Assembly: GCA_963707875.1 (NCBI GenBank)
Contig: CAVPRU010000014.1
Span: 682,001-746,000, forward strand
Direction of reading: 5' to 3'
DNA length: 64,000 nucleotides
From: SZUA-320 sp963707875
Lineage (GTDB): Bacteria; Gemmatimonadota; Gemmatimonadetes; Gemmatimonadales; GWC2-71-9
The notes under the pieces are model-generated. The model searched no databases. It was not told the DNA's origin and saw only the letters and a list, made by a program, of their open reading frames with translations. Below, in pieces: positions 9,965 through 18,709 of the stretch. Position numbers and translations under genes: made by a program. Position 1 is the first letter of the stretch. Every line of letters begins with the position of its first letter.

Positions 9965-11530
9965 TCAGCGGGGCGGGACGACTTCCTTGAGCACCTGACC
10001 CTCAACCGTCTCGAGCGGCTGCACCCTGAGCAGTGCCGCGAGGGTGGGGGCAATGTCCACGGTGCGGGCCCGAACCAGACGGGCCGGGGTGATGCCCTTC
10101 CCCATGAAGGCAATCGGAACCAGCACGTCATCGTTGGTGGTGGTCCCGTGGGTCGCGATGGCGTTGCTGGGATAGGTCCAGATGTACCCGGGGGCCACGC
10201 TGGCGGCGGCCAGCCACTCGAAGTCGGCGGGAATCGTCCGGGACCAGCGTCCCGCCTCCCGGTCCGAGGCGTCTGCCGCGGCCAGGGTCCGCGGGGTGAG
10301 GATCCGGGTCACTCCGGTTTCCCTGGCAAGATCCGCCGCCAGGGCGGCGGCCATGCTGTCGACATCGACGCCGGCTGACCTGAGGGCGGTCACGTTGCCA
10401 TGGATGAGGCCGTTGTCGAACTCGAGGTCAAACTGCTGGCCGTAGCGGGCCTGGAGCACCTCCTGCGCGGCCCGCATCACCCGGTCGCCACTGACCCGGC
10501 CCCCCATCTTTCCGTTGGCGGCCCCGCGTTCGGGGTACGACGACACGCCGTGGTCCGAGGTCAGCACGTAGAGGGTCTTCTCCCTGGGCACCATGGTGGC
10601 CAGGGAGTCCATGAACCATCCCATCCAGTGATCGAGCCGGACAATCTGATCGTGGATTTCCCGGGAGTCCGGACCCCAGCCGTGGCCCACCGCGTCGGTG
10701 GAGGAGAGCGAAATCGACAGCAGGTCGGGGGCGCCCCGCGTTCCCAGTCCCAGGGCCCTGACCCCCTCGAGGGCGACGTCGATCGTGAGCGAGTCGGCCC
10801 AGGGAATGGCGACGACCACTTCGGCCATGGCCGCGCTGTCGGTCGGCATCTGATAGGGGAACCGGTGCGGGGCTCCCCCGCGCTCCCACGGTTCGTCATC
10901 GGGCTCGGCGTAGCGTTTCTCCGGGAGGAAGAGCTTCCAGGCCATCCCCGCCAGCCGCTCCGCCCCCCTCCGGGCGTTCCACCGCTGAACCCAGGTGGGG
11001 AGCGAATCCCGGTACCAGGTGCTGGTCGTGAAGGACCCGCTCTGATACCAGAAGACCGGCACCTTGGCCCGGCCAATCGGCAGGATCGCGCCCCGGTCCT
11101 TCCGGGAAACGGAGAGGACCCTGGTGTTCCGATCGGCGGCGGCCATCCAATCGTACAGCGTCGTTCCCCGGAATCGAGCGGGAGACGCTCCAGGGCCCAG
11201 GACACCGAGGAGCGGATAGTCCGGGTCGGGCACGCCCAGGCCGTTGGAGACGATCCCGACACTCCCGGGCGACCGACCGGTCAGCAGAGTGGCATGCCCA
11301 GGCGCCGTCTCGGTGATGGCGTGATCCTGCTCGCCACGGGCGTAGAAGGCGCTTCGGTCGTAGAATCGGCGGAGGCCACCGGTGAGATCGGCGTCCCACC
11401 GGCTGAAATAGTCGGGCCGGAGCTGGTCCACCGTGATGAAAACCACCAGGGCCGGACGGGTGTCGGTCTGACAGGCGGCCGGCTCAGCCGTGACCGCCGA
11501 GAGCAGGAGCAGAACGGAGAGGTATCGCAT
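9965..11530 (-). CDS. Alkaline phosphatase superfamily phosphodiesterase (PafA/NPP-like), exported
   Basis: A 521-residue exported metalloenzyme of the alkaline phosphatase/nucleotide pyrophosphatase superfamily. After a signal peptide ending at PAACQ, VVFITVDQLRPDY gives the first metal-binding Asp. TAPGHATLLTG holds the likely nucleophilic Thr. SSTDAVGHGWGPDS and LTSDHGVSSYPERG supply the later Asp/His zinc ligands. Length and motifs resemble PafA-type Thr phosphatases, which release phosphate from monoesters in the periplasm. The start at 11530 is supported by the signal peptide and by a TACTCT -10-like box five bases upstream. It is divergent from the binding-protein/kinase pair. Confidence 0.85.
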   Translation of the reverse strand: MRYLSVLLLLSAVTAEPAACQTDTRPALVVFITVDQLRPDYFSRWDADLTGGLRRFYDRSAFYARGEQDHAITETAPGHATLLTGRSPGSVGIVSNGLGVPDPDYPLLGVLGPGASPARFRGTTLYDWMAAADRNTRVLSVSRKDRGAILPIGRAKVPVFWYQSGSFTTSTWYRDSLPTWVQRWNARRGAERLAGMAWKLFLPEKRYAEPDDEPWERGGAPHRFPYQMPTDSAAMAEVVVAIPWADSLTIDVALEGVRALGLGTRGAPDLLSISLSSTDAVGHGWGPDSREIHDQIVRLDHWMGWFMDSLATMVPREKTLYVLTSDHGVSSYPERGAANGKMGGRVSGDRVMRAAQEVLQARYGQQFDLEFDNGLIHGNVTALRSAGVDVDSMAAALAADLARETGVTRILTPRTLAAADASDREAGRWSRTIPADFEWLAAASVAPGYIWTYPSNAIATHGTTTNDDVLVPIAFMGKGITPARLVRARTVDIAPTLAALLRVQPLETVEGQVLKEVVPPR

Positions 11531-11535
11531 GCGGA

Positions 11536-11541
11536 AGAGTA
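11536..11541 (-). promoter_or_regulatory. -10 box (TACTCT) for a leaderless phosphatase mRNA
   Basis: TACTCT on the minus strand lies 5 nt before the ATG at 11530 with no Shine-Dalgarno between, so transcription probably begins at or next to the start codon. Confidence 0.5.
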
Positions 11542-11614
11542 GCCAGGGACATCCGGTGTCGCCAGACGAATCCGAAGCTTGAGAGTGGGGCGGTCCCGAC
11601 CGATAGTTGGGTGC

Positions 11615-12751
11615 ATGTCCCCTCCTCGCGGCTTCAGCCTTGTCCTGGCGGCGGTGCTCTGCTGCGCTGGATGCAGTGAGCCCGCTCCCCCAATCCGGAT
11701 CGGGCTGCTCCCCTACCTCTCCGACACGCGAGCCAACATCTCCGGTCGTGCCACCGTGGAGGCCGCTGAGTTGGCGGTGGCGGAAATCAACGCGACCGGA
11801 GGCCTGCTGGTGGCCGGTCGCCGCCGGCGGGTCGAGTTGAGGATCCGGGACGCCGGTGACCAGGTCGACGTCGCCACCGCGGCCGCCCGCGCGCTGATCA
11901 ATCAGGACAGCGTCATCGCCCTGATTGGTCCCCAGTTCAGCCGGGATGCCCTGGCCGTCGCCATGCTGGCAGAAGGCGACCACATCCCGATGATCACCCC
12001 GATGGCCAGCCTGCCCGAGGTCACCCGCAATCGCCGGTTCGTCTTCCGGGTGGCCTTCACCGACGACGAGCAGGGCGCCAGCCTGAGCCGGTTCGCCCGG
12101 GAGGGCCTGCGCGCCCGACGCGCCGCGGTCCTCTACGACGTGGCGGACGACTATGCCCGGGGCCTCACCGAGACCTTCCAGCGGGAGTTCGTCGCGGGCG
12201 GTGGCGTCATCGTCGCGTCGGAGGCCTTCACGACCGACGCCCCGTCCTATCGAGATCAGCTGGGCCGGATCGCGGCCACCCGGCCCGAGGTCCTGTTCAT
12301 GCCCAGCTACATGCCGCTGGTGCAGGACCAGATGGAACAGGCCCGGGCGGCCGGCATCGAGGCCGTGTTCCTGGGCACCGACGTGTGGCAGGGCAATGCG
12401 CTGTCCACGACCCCGGTCGCCGAGGGCGCCTTTCAGACCGCCCAGTGGTGGCTGGACACCCTGGTCGCCTCCAGTGAGCCGTTCGTCAGGAAATTCCAGG
12501 ACCGGTATGGCCGCCTCCCGGCGGGCACCGAGGCCGCCACCTGGGACGCGATCCGGCTGCTGGCCGCCGCCATCGAGGCGGCCGGGACCACCGAAGGTAC
12601 CGCCCTGCGAGTCTCGCTCGCCGCGATCAGACGCTTTCCTGGCGTGACCGGAGAGATCTCCTTCGACGCCGATGGCAATCCGACCAAGTCCGCGGTGCTG
12701 CTCCGGCTCGGCGCGGATGGTCCCGTCCGGATCGCTGAACCCGAGCGATGA
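11615..12751 (+). CDS. ABC-type branched-chain amino acid/amide substrate-binding lipoprotein
   Basis: A 378-residue lipoprotein (lipobox LCCAGC) with the type I periplasmic-binding fold of the LivJ/Leu-Ile-Val family. Recognisable segments include IRIGLLPYLSDTRANIS at the mature N terminus, VIALIGPQFSRDALAVAM, and AAVLYDVADDYARGLTETF. No permease or ATPase gene is nearby. Instead the stop overlaps by four bases (ATGA) the start of a hybrid histidine kinase with a periplasmic sensor region. It is therefore more likely a ligand-sensing partner of that kinase than part of a transporter, though this is inference. The ATG at 11615 places the signal peptide correctly. Confidence 0.82.
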   Translation: MSPPRGFSLVLAAVLCCAGCSEPAPPIRIGLLPYLSDTRANISGRATVEAAELAVAEINATGGLLVAGRRRRVELRIRDAGDQVDVATAAARALINQDSVIALIGPQFSRDALAVAMLAEGDHIPMITPMASLPEVTRNRRFVFRVAFTDDEQGASLSRFAREGLRARRAAVLYDVADDYARGLTETFQREFVAGGGVIVASEAFTTDAPSYRDQLGRIAATRPEVLFMPSYMPLVQDQMEQARAAGIEAVFLGTDVWQGNALSTTPVAEGAFQTAQWWLDTLVASSEPFVRKFQDRYGRLPAGTEAATWDAIRLLAAAIEAAGTTEGTALRVSLAAIRRFPGVTGEISFDADGNPTKSAVLLRLGADGPVRIAEPER

Positions 12752-15444
12752 GCCTCTCCGGTCGATTGGGTCTGGATTGGTTCGCCCGGAGCCTTCGGGC
12801 CCGCCTGGTCGGTTCGTTTCTGGCGATCTCGGTCCTGACCGTGGCCCTGGTGGCCACGGTGGCCTTCGGGCTGGCCCGGGAGGCGATCTCCCGGGAGGTC
12901 TACGTCCGATTGGAGTCGGTGATCGAGACCCGGGAAGCGGAACTGACCCGGTGGGCCACCGACCAGCGGGTCGAACTCGGGTTCCTCGCCACCCTGCCGG
13001 TGATCCGCGAGGGACTTCCCCAGCTGGCCTCACCCGCCACTCGGGATGAGCTGAGGTCCTTCCTGGTACAGACCCGGACCTTCAAACCCAACCTGCTGGA
13101 TCTCTTCATCCTGTCGGTCCCGGGGGGCCGGATCCAGGTGGCCACCACCCCAAGCTGGGAGGGCCAGTACCGGGTCACCGATCGGTACTACCTCGAAGGC
13201 CGGACCAGGCCGTACATCCAGGAGGTCTATCCGTCCCCGCTGACCCAGCGCCCCACCCTGACCCTGTCGCATCCGCTGGTCAGCTACCCGGGAGACACGG
13301 TGGCGGTGCTGGCGGCCAATCTCGATGTGGTCACCATCGATCGAATCCTCGGAGAGCGACTGGGTCTGGGCAAGTCCGGGGAGGCGTACCTGGTGGACCG
13401 GTACCACGAGTTTGTCAGCGGCGGGCGGTTTGGCCGGGACCGATATCCCCGCGGGGTCCGGTCGGTGGGGATCAACGCCGCACTGCGCCATGAAGACGGC
13501 ACTCTCGAGTATCTCAACTACGCCGGGGTGCCGGTCATCGGTGCCTATCGCTGGGTCGAGGACCGCCAGATGGGCCTGATCATCGAAATCCACCAGGCGG
13601 AAGCCTACGCCCCGGCTCGCCGCCTGGCGGCCACCATCCTGGGGGTCGGCATCCTCGCCTCCCTGGTGCTCGGCATCGGTGTCTGGCTCATCGCCCGGCA
13701 GATCGCCCGTCCGGTCCTGGCCCTCACCGAAGCTGCCGAGCAGGTGGCGGGCGGCGAGTTCGGCACCAGGGCGCCGGTGGTCACCCGGGATGAGATCGGC
13801 CGGCTGACCTCATCCTTCAATACCATGACCGACCGGCTGGCCGATCTCTACGCCACCCAGGCCGCCCAGGTGGATGCCCTGGCCCACAGCGAGGCGGCAC
13901 TGCGCCAGGGCCAGGTCCTGCTCCAGGGGGTGGTGGACTCGACCCCCAGGGCGGTTCTGGTCACCGATCGAGAGGAGAGGATCCTGCTGATCAACCGGGT
14001 TGCGCTCGAAGCCCTGAGTCTCGAGCGGGCGGCGGTCGAGGGCCGGACCGTCCCCGAGGTCTATCATCAGGCCTCCACCGCGATCTTCAGTCATGCCACG
14101 GCGCAGGCGTTCGAGGCGGTGGGCCCGATCGAGTCGGAGGAGACAGGAATCTGGTTTGGACCCGGTCGGGTGGCCCAGGTCGTCCGGTTCCCCCTGCGGC
14201 GCGCCGATGAGGCCGAGCCGTACGCCGTCTGCACCATCGCCTCAGATGTCACCGCGGCCAAGGCTGCGGAGGCCGAACATCGGCATTTCGCGGAGCAGCT
14301 CCAGCACACCCAGAAGCTCGAGAGCCTCGGCGTCATGGCTGGGGGCATCGCCCACGACTTCAACAACCTGCTGACCGCCATCCTGGGGCACGGGGAACTG
14401 GCCCTGGGCACCCTGCCCGAGGGGACCGACGCCCGGAAAGACGTGGAGCAGATGATCCAGGGGGCCGACCGGGCCGCTGAAATGACCAACCAGTTGCTGG
14501 CCTACGCCGGGCGGGGGGCGTTTCTGCTCGAGTTGATCGACCTGAATGCCCTGGTCTCCCGGATGTCGCGTCTGCTCGAAGTGTCGATCGCCAAGAAGAT
14601 CCGCCTGGAGTACGACCTGGCCGAGGGTCTGCCGCCGGTGGAGGCCGACGCCGCTCAACTCCAGCAGGTGGTGATGAACCTGATCAGCAATGCCGCCGAG
14701 GCGATCGGCGACCAGGTGGGCCAGATCGACCTGGTCACCCGGGAAGTGAGCCTGAGCGCGGGACGGGTCATCCCGGGATTGCAGGGGCCGCCGTTGCCAG
14801 CGGGCCGTTACCTCGAACTCACGGTCCGCGACTCCGGATCCGGAATCGATCGCGCCACGCTCCCCCGGATCTTCGAACCGTTCTTCACCACCAAGTTTGC
14901 CGGCCGGGGGCTGGGCCTGGCGGCGGTGCTGGGCATCGTCCGGTCTCACCGGGGCGCCCTGGCGGTGGTCAGCGGGAGCGGCATCGGGACCACCTTCCGG
15001 GTCCTGTTCCCGGCCGCCACCGGTGTCGTCCCCCTCGAGTCGGTGCCGGAGGTCGGGGAACCCTCCGTCGGGGCGGGAACCGTTCTGGTGGTGGATGATG
15101 AAGAGTCGATCCGGCGAGCCACCCAGCGGGCCCTGGAGCGGCGCGGATACCGGGTCCTGCTAGCCGAAGACGGGCTGGAGGCGGTTTCCGTCTTCTCGAA
15201 GCACCTCCCGGACATCCAGGCGGTGGTGCTCGATCTGACGATGCCCCGGATGGGCGGTCTGGAGGCGCTCGAGCGGATCCGGCAGATCGACCCCACGATC
15301 CCCGCCCTCCTGACCAGTGGCTTCGCCGAGCAGGAAATCCCCAGCCTGCGACCCGGAATGGAGGCCCCGTTTCTCCAGAAACCGTATCGGCTGAGCGATC
15401 TGGTCGATCGGATCCAGGAACTGGTCACCCTGGCCAGCACTTGA
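12748..15444 (+). CDS. Hybrid sensor histidine kinase with periplasmic sensor, HAMP, PAS and receiver domains
   Basis: An 898-residue membrane kinase. Transmembrane helices at about 21-43 and 292-317 bracket a roughly 250-residue periplasmic region resembling a dCache sensor. Then follow HAMP (about 318-370), PAS (about 390-510), a dimerisation/phosphoacceptor segment with AGGIAHDFNNLL (His about 536), an ATPase domain with QQVVMNLISNAAEA and DSGSGID, and a C-terminal receiver with VLVVDDEES and phospho-acceptor Asp about 829 in VVLDLTMPRMGG. The PAS-HisKA-ATPase-receiver order is typical of hybrid kinases that act in phosphorelays. It is translationally coupled to the upstream binding-protein gene. 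No separate response regulator is adjacent, so the output is unknown. Confidence 0.92.
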   Translation: MSLSGRLGLDWFARSLRARLVGSFLAISVLTVALVATVAFGLAREAISREVYVRLESVIETREAELTRWATDQRVELGFLATLPVIREGLPQLASPATRDELRSFLVQTRTFKPNLLDLFILSVPGGRIQVATTPSWEGQYRVTDRYYLEGRTRPYIQEVYPSPLTQRPTLTLSHPLVSYPGDTVAVLAANLDVVTIDRILGERLGLGKSGEAYLVDRYHEFVSGGRFGRDRYPRGVRSVGINAALRHEDGTLEYLNYAGVPVIGAYRWVEDRQMGLIIEIHQAEAYAPARRLAATILGVGILASLVLGIGVWLIARQIARPVLALTEAAEQVAGGEFGTRAPVVTRDEIGRLTSSFNTMTDRLADLYATQAAQVDALAHSEAALRQGQVLLQGVVDSTPRAVLVTDREERILLINRVALEALSLERAAVEGRTVPEVYHQASTAIFSHATAQAFEAVGPIESEETGIWFGPGRVAQVVRFPLRRADEAEPYAVCTIASDVTAAKAAEAEHRHFAEQLQHTQKLESLGVMAGGIAHDFNNLLTAILGHGELALGTLPEGTDARKDVEQMIQGADRAAEMTNQLLAYAGRGAFLLELIDLNALVSRMSRLLEVSIAKKIRLEYDLAEGLPPVEADAAQLQQVVMNLISNAAEAIGDQVGQIDLVTREVSLSAGRVIPGLQGPPLPAGRYLELTVRDSGSGIDRATLPRIFEPFFTTKFAGRGLGLAAVLGIVRSHRGALAVVSGSGIGTTFRVLFPAATGVVPLESVPEVGEPSVGAGTVLVVDDEESIRRATQRALERRGYRVLLAEDGLEAVSVFSKHLPDIQAVVLDLTMPRMGGLEALERIRQIDPTIPALLTSGFAEQEIPSLRPGMEAPFLQKPYRLSDLVDRIQELVTLAST

Positions 15445-15480
15445 ACCGGATGAGCCCCTTGCCTCTCGGGTGAGGCCACA

Positions 15481-15522
15481 TCACTTTCCTCCCGCGCCAC
15501 ACCCGGCGCGGAACGGAAGTGA
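15481..15522 (+). promoter_or_regulatory. Stem-loop that pairs the ribosome-binding site of the Sco gene
   Basis: The outer stem TCACTT(T)CC/GGAAGTGA (one bulge) and inner stem CCGCGCC/GGCGCGG form about 15 bp in 42 nt. The purine-rich GGAAGTGA, the best Shine-Dalgarno candidate, ends 3 nt before the ATG at 15526 and is inside the stem. It could control translation of the copper genes, or act as a weak terminator for the kinase gene. Confidence 0.5.
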
Positions 15523-15525
15523 CCC

Positions 15526-16200
15526 ATGCGAATCCCAGTCTTGCTGGTGGCGACGACCACAACCTGCGCCCTGCTCGGGACGGCCGCCTGCCGGACCGGC
15601 GAGTCGACTCCGGACGCCCGGGGTGCGACCGAAGCCGGACTCCCGGCCGTGGTCGCCCGGAACCGACTCCATGGCGTCCTCCTGGGACAGCCACAGTCCA
15701 AGCCCGACTTCGTACTGACCACCACGGAGGGAACCTCGTTCGACTTCCGGCGGGACACCGAGGGTCTGCTGACCCTGCTGTTCTTCGGCTATACTCACTG
15801 CCCCGACATCTGCCCGGTTCACATGTCCAACATCGGCCGGGTGCTCAAGGAGTTGCCGGTGGAGGTGACCAGAAAGATCCGGGTGGTCTTCGTGACCACC
15901 GATCCTGAGCGCGACACCCCCGAGCGACTGGGCGGATGGCTCCGGGTCTTTCATCCCGATTTCATCGGGCTGACCGGCACTCCAGAGGCGATCCAGGCAG
16001 CCCAGGTCGCGGCCCGGCTGATGCCGGCCGTCAAGGAGATCGTCGACTCCACCGCGCCCGCGAACTACTTCGTGGCGCACGCGGGCCAGGTTCTCGCCTT
16101 CACCTCGGACGGGTGGTCCCACATCGTCTACCCGTTCGGGATTCGTCAGGCCGACTGGGCCAACGACCTCCCGATCCTGGCGGGGGGATGGCCGCAGTGA
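15526..16200 (+). CDS. sco: SCO1/SenC family copper-dependent assembly factor
   Basis: A 224-residue exported thioredoxin-fold protein. The N terminus resembles a lipoprotein signal (ALLGTAAC). The copper site is complete: Cys92 and Cys96 in CPDIC and His185 in VAHAGQVLAF. Sco proteins deliver copper to, or reduce the thiols of, the CuA site of cytochrome c oxidase. The following genes encode PCuAC, CopC and CopD, forming a copper-handling operon. The PCuAC start lies within the last codons of this gene. A stem-loop just upstream may occlude its ribosome site. Confidence 0.92.
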   Translation: MRIPVLLVATTTTCALLGTAACRTGESTPDARGATEAGLPAVVARNRLHGVLLGQPQSKPDFVLTTTEGTSFDFRRDTEGLLTLLFFGYTHCPDICPVHMSNIGRVLKELPVEVTRKIRVVFVTTDPERDTPERLGGWLRVFHPDFIGLTGTPEAIQAAQVAARLMPAVKEIVDSTAPANYFVAHAGQVLAFTSDGWSHIVYPFGIRQADWANDLPILAGGWPQ

Positions 16201-16652
16201 GACCCTGGCGCTTCGCGCTGCTGGCCGGGACCGGCTGCGCGGCGGGAGCCACCGGCGGGATCACCGTCACCGAAGCCTATGGCTTTGCCCCAGCTACGGC
16301 CTCCGAGGCTGCCGTCTACCTGACGCTCCACAACCCGGGGCCCGGTGAAGACACGCTGGTCCGGGTGTCCAGTCCGGAGGCCGTGGGAGTCATGGTTCAT
16401 CGGTCGGTGACGTCAGGAGCCATGGTCGTCATGGAGCACGTCGACCGGCTTCCCCTCCCCGTGGGAGAGCCGGTCCGGATGGCACCGGGCGCATTGCACC
16501 TGATGCTGGTCGACCTGGCACCGGTTCCCCAGGCCGGGGACTCCCTGACCATCATCCTCGAGTATGCCAGGGGAGTATCGCAGACGGTCCGGGTCCCCAT
16601 CATCCCCTATGGCGATCCGCCGGATCCGGGCGGCGCTCCCGGCAATCGCTGA
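16188..16652 (+). CDS. Copper chaperone PCu(A)C family protein
   Basis: A 154-residue exported protein whose start overlaps the Sco gene by 13 bases. It has the cupredoxin-like PCuAC pattern H-x(n)-M-x(n)-H-x-M: VMVHRSVTSGAM, then APGALHLMLVDL. PCuAC binds Cu(I) in the periplasm and works with Sco in CuA assembly, which fits the gene order. The signal segment is short but hydrophobic (RFALLAGTGCAAGA). The four-gene neighbourhood makes the assignment firm. Confidence 0.9.
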   Translation: MAAVRPWRFALLAGTGCAAGATGGITVTEAYGFAPATASEAAVYLTLHNPGPGEDTLVRVSSPEAVGVMVHRSVTSGAMVVMEHVDRLPLPVGEPVRMAPGALHLMLVDLAPVPQAGDSLTIILEYARGVSQTVRVPIIPYGDPPDPGGAPGNR

Positions 16653-16687
16653 TTATCCTACGGCTGGCCCGACAGGAGAGCTTTTCG

Positions 16688-17065
16688 ATGAAGTGGTTCC
16701 ACCGTCCGCTGTGCGTCCGCCTGCTGAGCCTGACCATCCTGGTCGGGACCGCCGCCGGCTTCGGGTTCCACAACCAGCTCACCAAGAGCAGCCCGGCGAA
16801 GGAATCCACCGTGGCTTCGCCGGTCGAGATCCGGCTCTGGTTCCGGGAGAAGTCCGAGCCGGCTCTCTCGAGCATCACCCTGCTCCGGACCTCCGACAGC
16901 AGCAAGGTGGCGTTGGCCAAGGTGGCCCGGACCGACGATCCGCGCTCCATCAAGGCCGCGGTGCCGGTCGCGCTCGCTCCAGGTGGCTACCTGGTGAGTT
17001 GGAGGACCGCTGGTGATGACGGCCACGTGATTCGCGGCTCCTTCCCCTTTACCGTCGACCAGTGA
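16688..17065 (+). CDS. copC: CopC domain periplasmic copper-binding protein
   Basis: A 125-residue exported protein with a CopC beta-sandwich. His near the mature N terminus (GFHNQLTKSSPA) and His in DDGHVIRGSFPF correspond to the Cu(II) site; the SSPA and GSFPF phrases are family hallmarks. CopC passes copper to the membrane protein CopD, whose gene overlaps the stop by four bases (GTGA). An AGGAGA ribosome site precedes the ATG. Confidence 0.88.
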   Translation: MKWFHRPLCVRLLSLTILVGTAAGFGFHNQLTKSSPAKESTVASPVEIRLWFREKSEPALSSITLLRTSDSSKVALAKVARTDDPRSIKAAVPVALAPGGYLVSWRTAGDDGHVIRGSFPFTVDQ

Positions 17066-17991
17066 ATCCGGGAACCGCCGAGTGGCTGGGAGCCGCCGCC
17101 CGGTGGGTCGCCTATCTGGCGACCCTCGTCATATTGGGCGCCTGCGGGTTTCGGGCTGGGGTCCTGGGCACCCTGCTGAGCGCCGGAAGCGAGGTCGTCC
17201 AGGACGCCGACCGCCGGGCGGCCCGGACCGGGCTGTGGGCGGCGCTGGCCCTTCTCACCATTCTGACCGTGAAACTGTACGCCCAGGCGGGGAGCTTCGT
17301 CGAGCCGGACGAGCCGATCACCCGGGAGCTGGTGACCACGGTGATCGGGGACACCGCCTGGGGAAAGGGGTGGACCAGCCAGATGCTGGCCGCCGGGCTG
17401 GCGCTGGCCGGATTCGCGGTCGCGGGAGCCCATCGGGCCGGCTGGCTGATGGCGTTCGTCGGCGCCACCACGGTGGCCCTGGCCACACCGCTGACCGGCC
17501 ACGCCGTTGCGGCGGAGCGCGCCGGGATCTGGGGATACCCGCTGGACGTCATGCATGTGCTCGGGTCGGGTGTCTGGCTCGGCTCGCTCGCCGTGATGCT
17601 GATCGCGGGCTTTACGGCGGTGCGGCGGCTGGAGCCGGCCAGCCGGGGCCAGCGGGTGGCGGCGATGGTCCACGCCTTCTCGCCCTTGGCCCTGACCGGG
17701 GTCACGATGCTCGGCCTGGCCGGGGTGATCCTGGCGGGGCGGTATCTCGACTGGTCGGTGTCCGCCCTGTGGACCTCGGGCTATGGCCGGACCCTCGCCC
17801 TCAAGCTCCTCCTGCTCGGCGGCGTGGCCGGGACCGGGGCCTACAACTGGAAAGTGCTCAAGCCGGTCCTCGGCACTGAGGCAGGAGCCCGACGCATCAC
17901 CCGGTCGGGCCTGGTGGAACTCGGGCTGGGAACGATCCTGCTGCTGGTCACCGCCTGGCTGGTGCACCTGCCGATGCCGGGCGACGAGTAG
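17062..17991 (+). CDS. copD: CopD family copper resistance/import membrane protein
   Basis: A 309-residue protein with about eight transmembrane helices beginning near WVAYLATLVILGACGFRAG. His-containing helices such as HVLGSGVWLGSLAVML match the CopD domain, which moves copper across the inner membrane with CopC. The start is a GTG overlapping the copC stop. It ends 3 bases from the convergent stop of the HTH regulator gene. Confidence 0.88.
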   Translation: MNPGTAEWLGAAARWVAYLATLVILGACGFRAGVLGTLLSAGSEVVQDADRRAARTGLWAALALLTILTVKLYAQAGSFVEPDEPITRELVTTVIGDTAWGKGWTSQMLAAGLALAGFAVAGAHRAGWLMAFVGATTVALATPLTGHAVAAERAGIWGYPLDVMHVLGSGVWLGSLAVMLIAGFTAVRRLEPASRGQRVAAMVHAFSPLALTGVTMLGLAGVILAGRYLDWSVSALWTSGYGRTLALKLLLLGGVAGTGAYNWKVLKPVLGTEAGARRITRSGLVELGLGTILLLVTAWLVHLPMPGDE

Positions 17992-17994
17992 CCG

Positions 17995-18669
17995 CTATCC
18001 GCGGTCGTTGTCCTCGGCGACCAGGTGGCCGAGCGCCGATTCCCAGAATTCTCCCAGTTGCCGCAGGGTGGTGATCCAGGCCGCCCGCTGTTCCTCCGTC
18101 ACCCGATGGGTCCCCGGATACGGCGGCTCCGCTCCCAGAACCGCAGCCAGTCCCAGGCGCTGCGCCTCGACCAGTGGCCCGATCAGGAAGGTCACGATCT
18201 GCTGCCGGATGGCCTCCGGCTCTCGCACCGGACCGATCAGCGTCCGGAGCGCCAGCGGCGGTCGCTGACCGAAGGCCCGTTCGAGTCGGAGGACCAGCCG
18301 GGCCAGCGGCCAGGCGGCGAGCGGGATCGAGAACTGGCGACCCAACCGGCCGCGGCGGAACTCCGGATCCGGTGGCAGGGTCGCGACAATTGCCAGCACC
18401 GGCGCCTCGGACGAGGCCTCGTTCAGAAACCAGTCGAGCGACAGCCCGTAGGCCTCCGCCAGCGCGTGCAGCGTCTCCGCGGAGGGGCGCCGTGAGGGAC
18501 CAAGGTACAGATCACGCACCGTTCCATAGGGAAGGGCGACATGGGCCGCAGCTTCGCGGAGGTTGCCGAGGTGGGCCTGGTCGACCAGTCGGCGGACTTG
18601 GCGGGTGAGGAGGTCGTGGACCGCGGGGAGCGGGGCCTTGGGACGGCCCGGGCGGCGGGGAGCAGGCAT
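17995..18669 (-). CDS. HTH-type DNA-binding regulator
   Basis: A 224-residue protein with an N-terminal helix-turn-helix of XRE/Cro style. HLGNLREAAAHVALPYGTVR and PSAETLHALAEAYGLSLDWF look like the helices that recognise DNA and the following scaffold. The C-terminal 150 residues are all-alpha and unrecognised and may bind a ligand or mediate dimerisation. It is convergent with the copper operon and only 3 bp away, but this does not prove that it controls it. An AT-rich stretch, unusual in this window, lies upstream with a -10 box five bases from the ATG. Confidence 0.72.
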   Translation of the reverse strand: MPAPRRPGRPKAPLPAVHDLLTRQVRRLVDQAHLGNLREAAAHVALPYGTVRDLYLGPSRRPSAETLHALAEAYGLSLDWFLNEASSEAPVLAIVATLPPDPEFRRGRLGRQFSIPLAAWPLARLVLRLERAFGQRPPLALRTLIGPVREPEAIRQQIVTFLIGPLVEAQRLGLAAVLGAEPPYPGTHRVTEEQRAAWITTLRQLGEFWESALGHLVAEDNDRG

Positions 18670-18674
18670 GGCAG

Positions 18675-18680
18675 AAGATA
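18675..18680 (-). promoter_or_regulatory. -10 box (TATCTT) in an AT-rich promoter of the HTH regulator
   Basis: TATCTT lies 5 nt before the ATG at 18669. The surrounding 18675-18720 is the most AT-rich stretch noticed in the window and holds an imperfect palindrome (GATA...TATC, 18677-18694), which could be an autoregulatory operator. Confidence 0.5.
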
Positions 18681-18709
18681 CAACAATTATTATCAGCTAT
18701 ACCATATTT

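Noticed and set aside
11615..12751. Start of an ABC transporter operon
   Set aside because: No permease or ATPase follows; the next gene is a histidine kinase.
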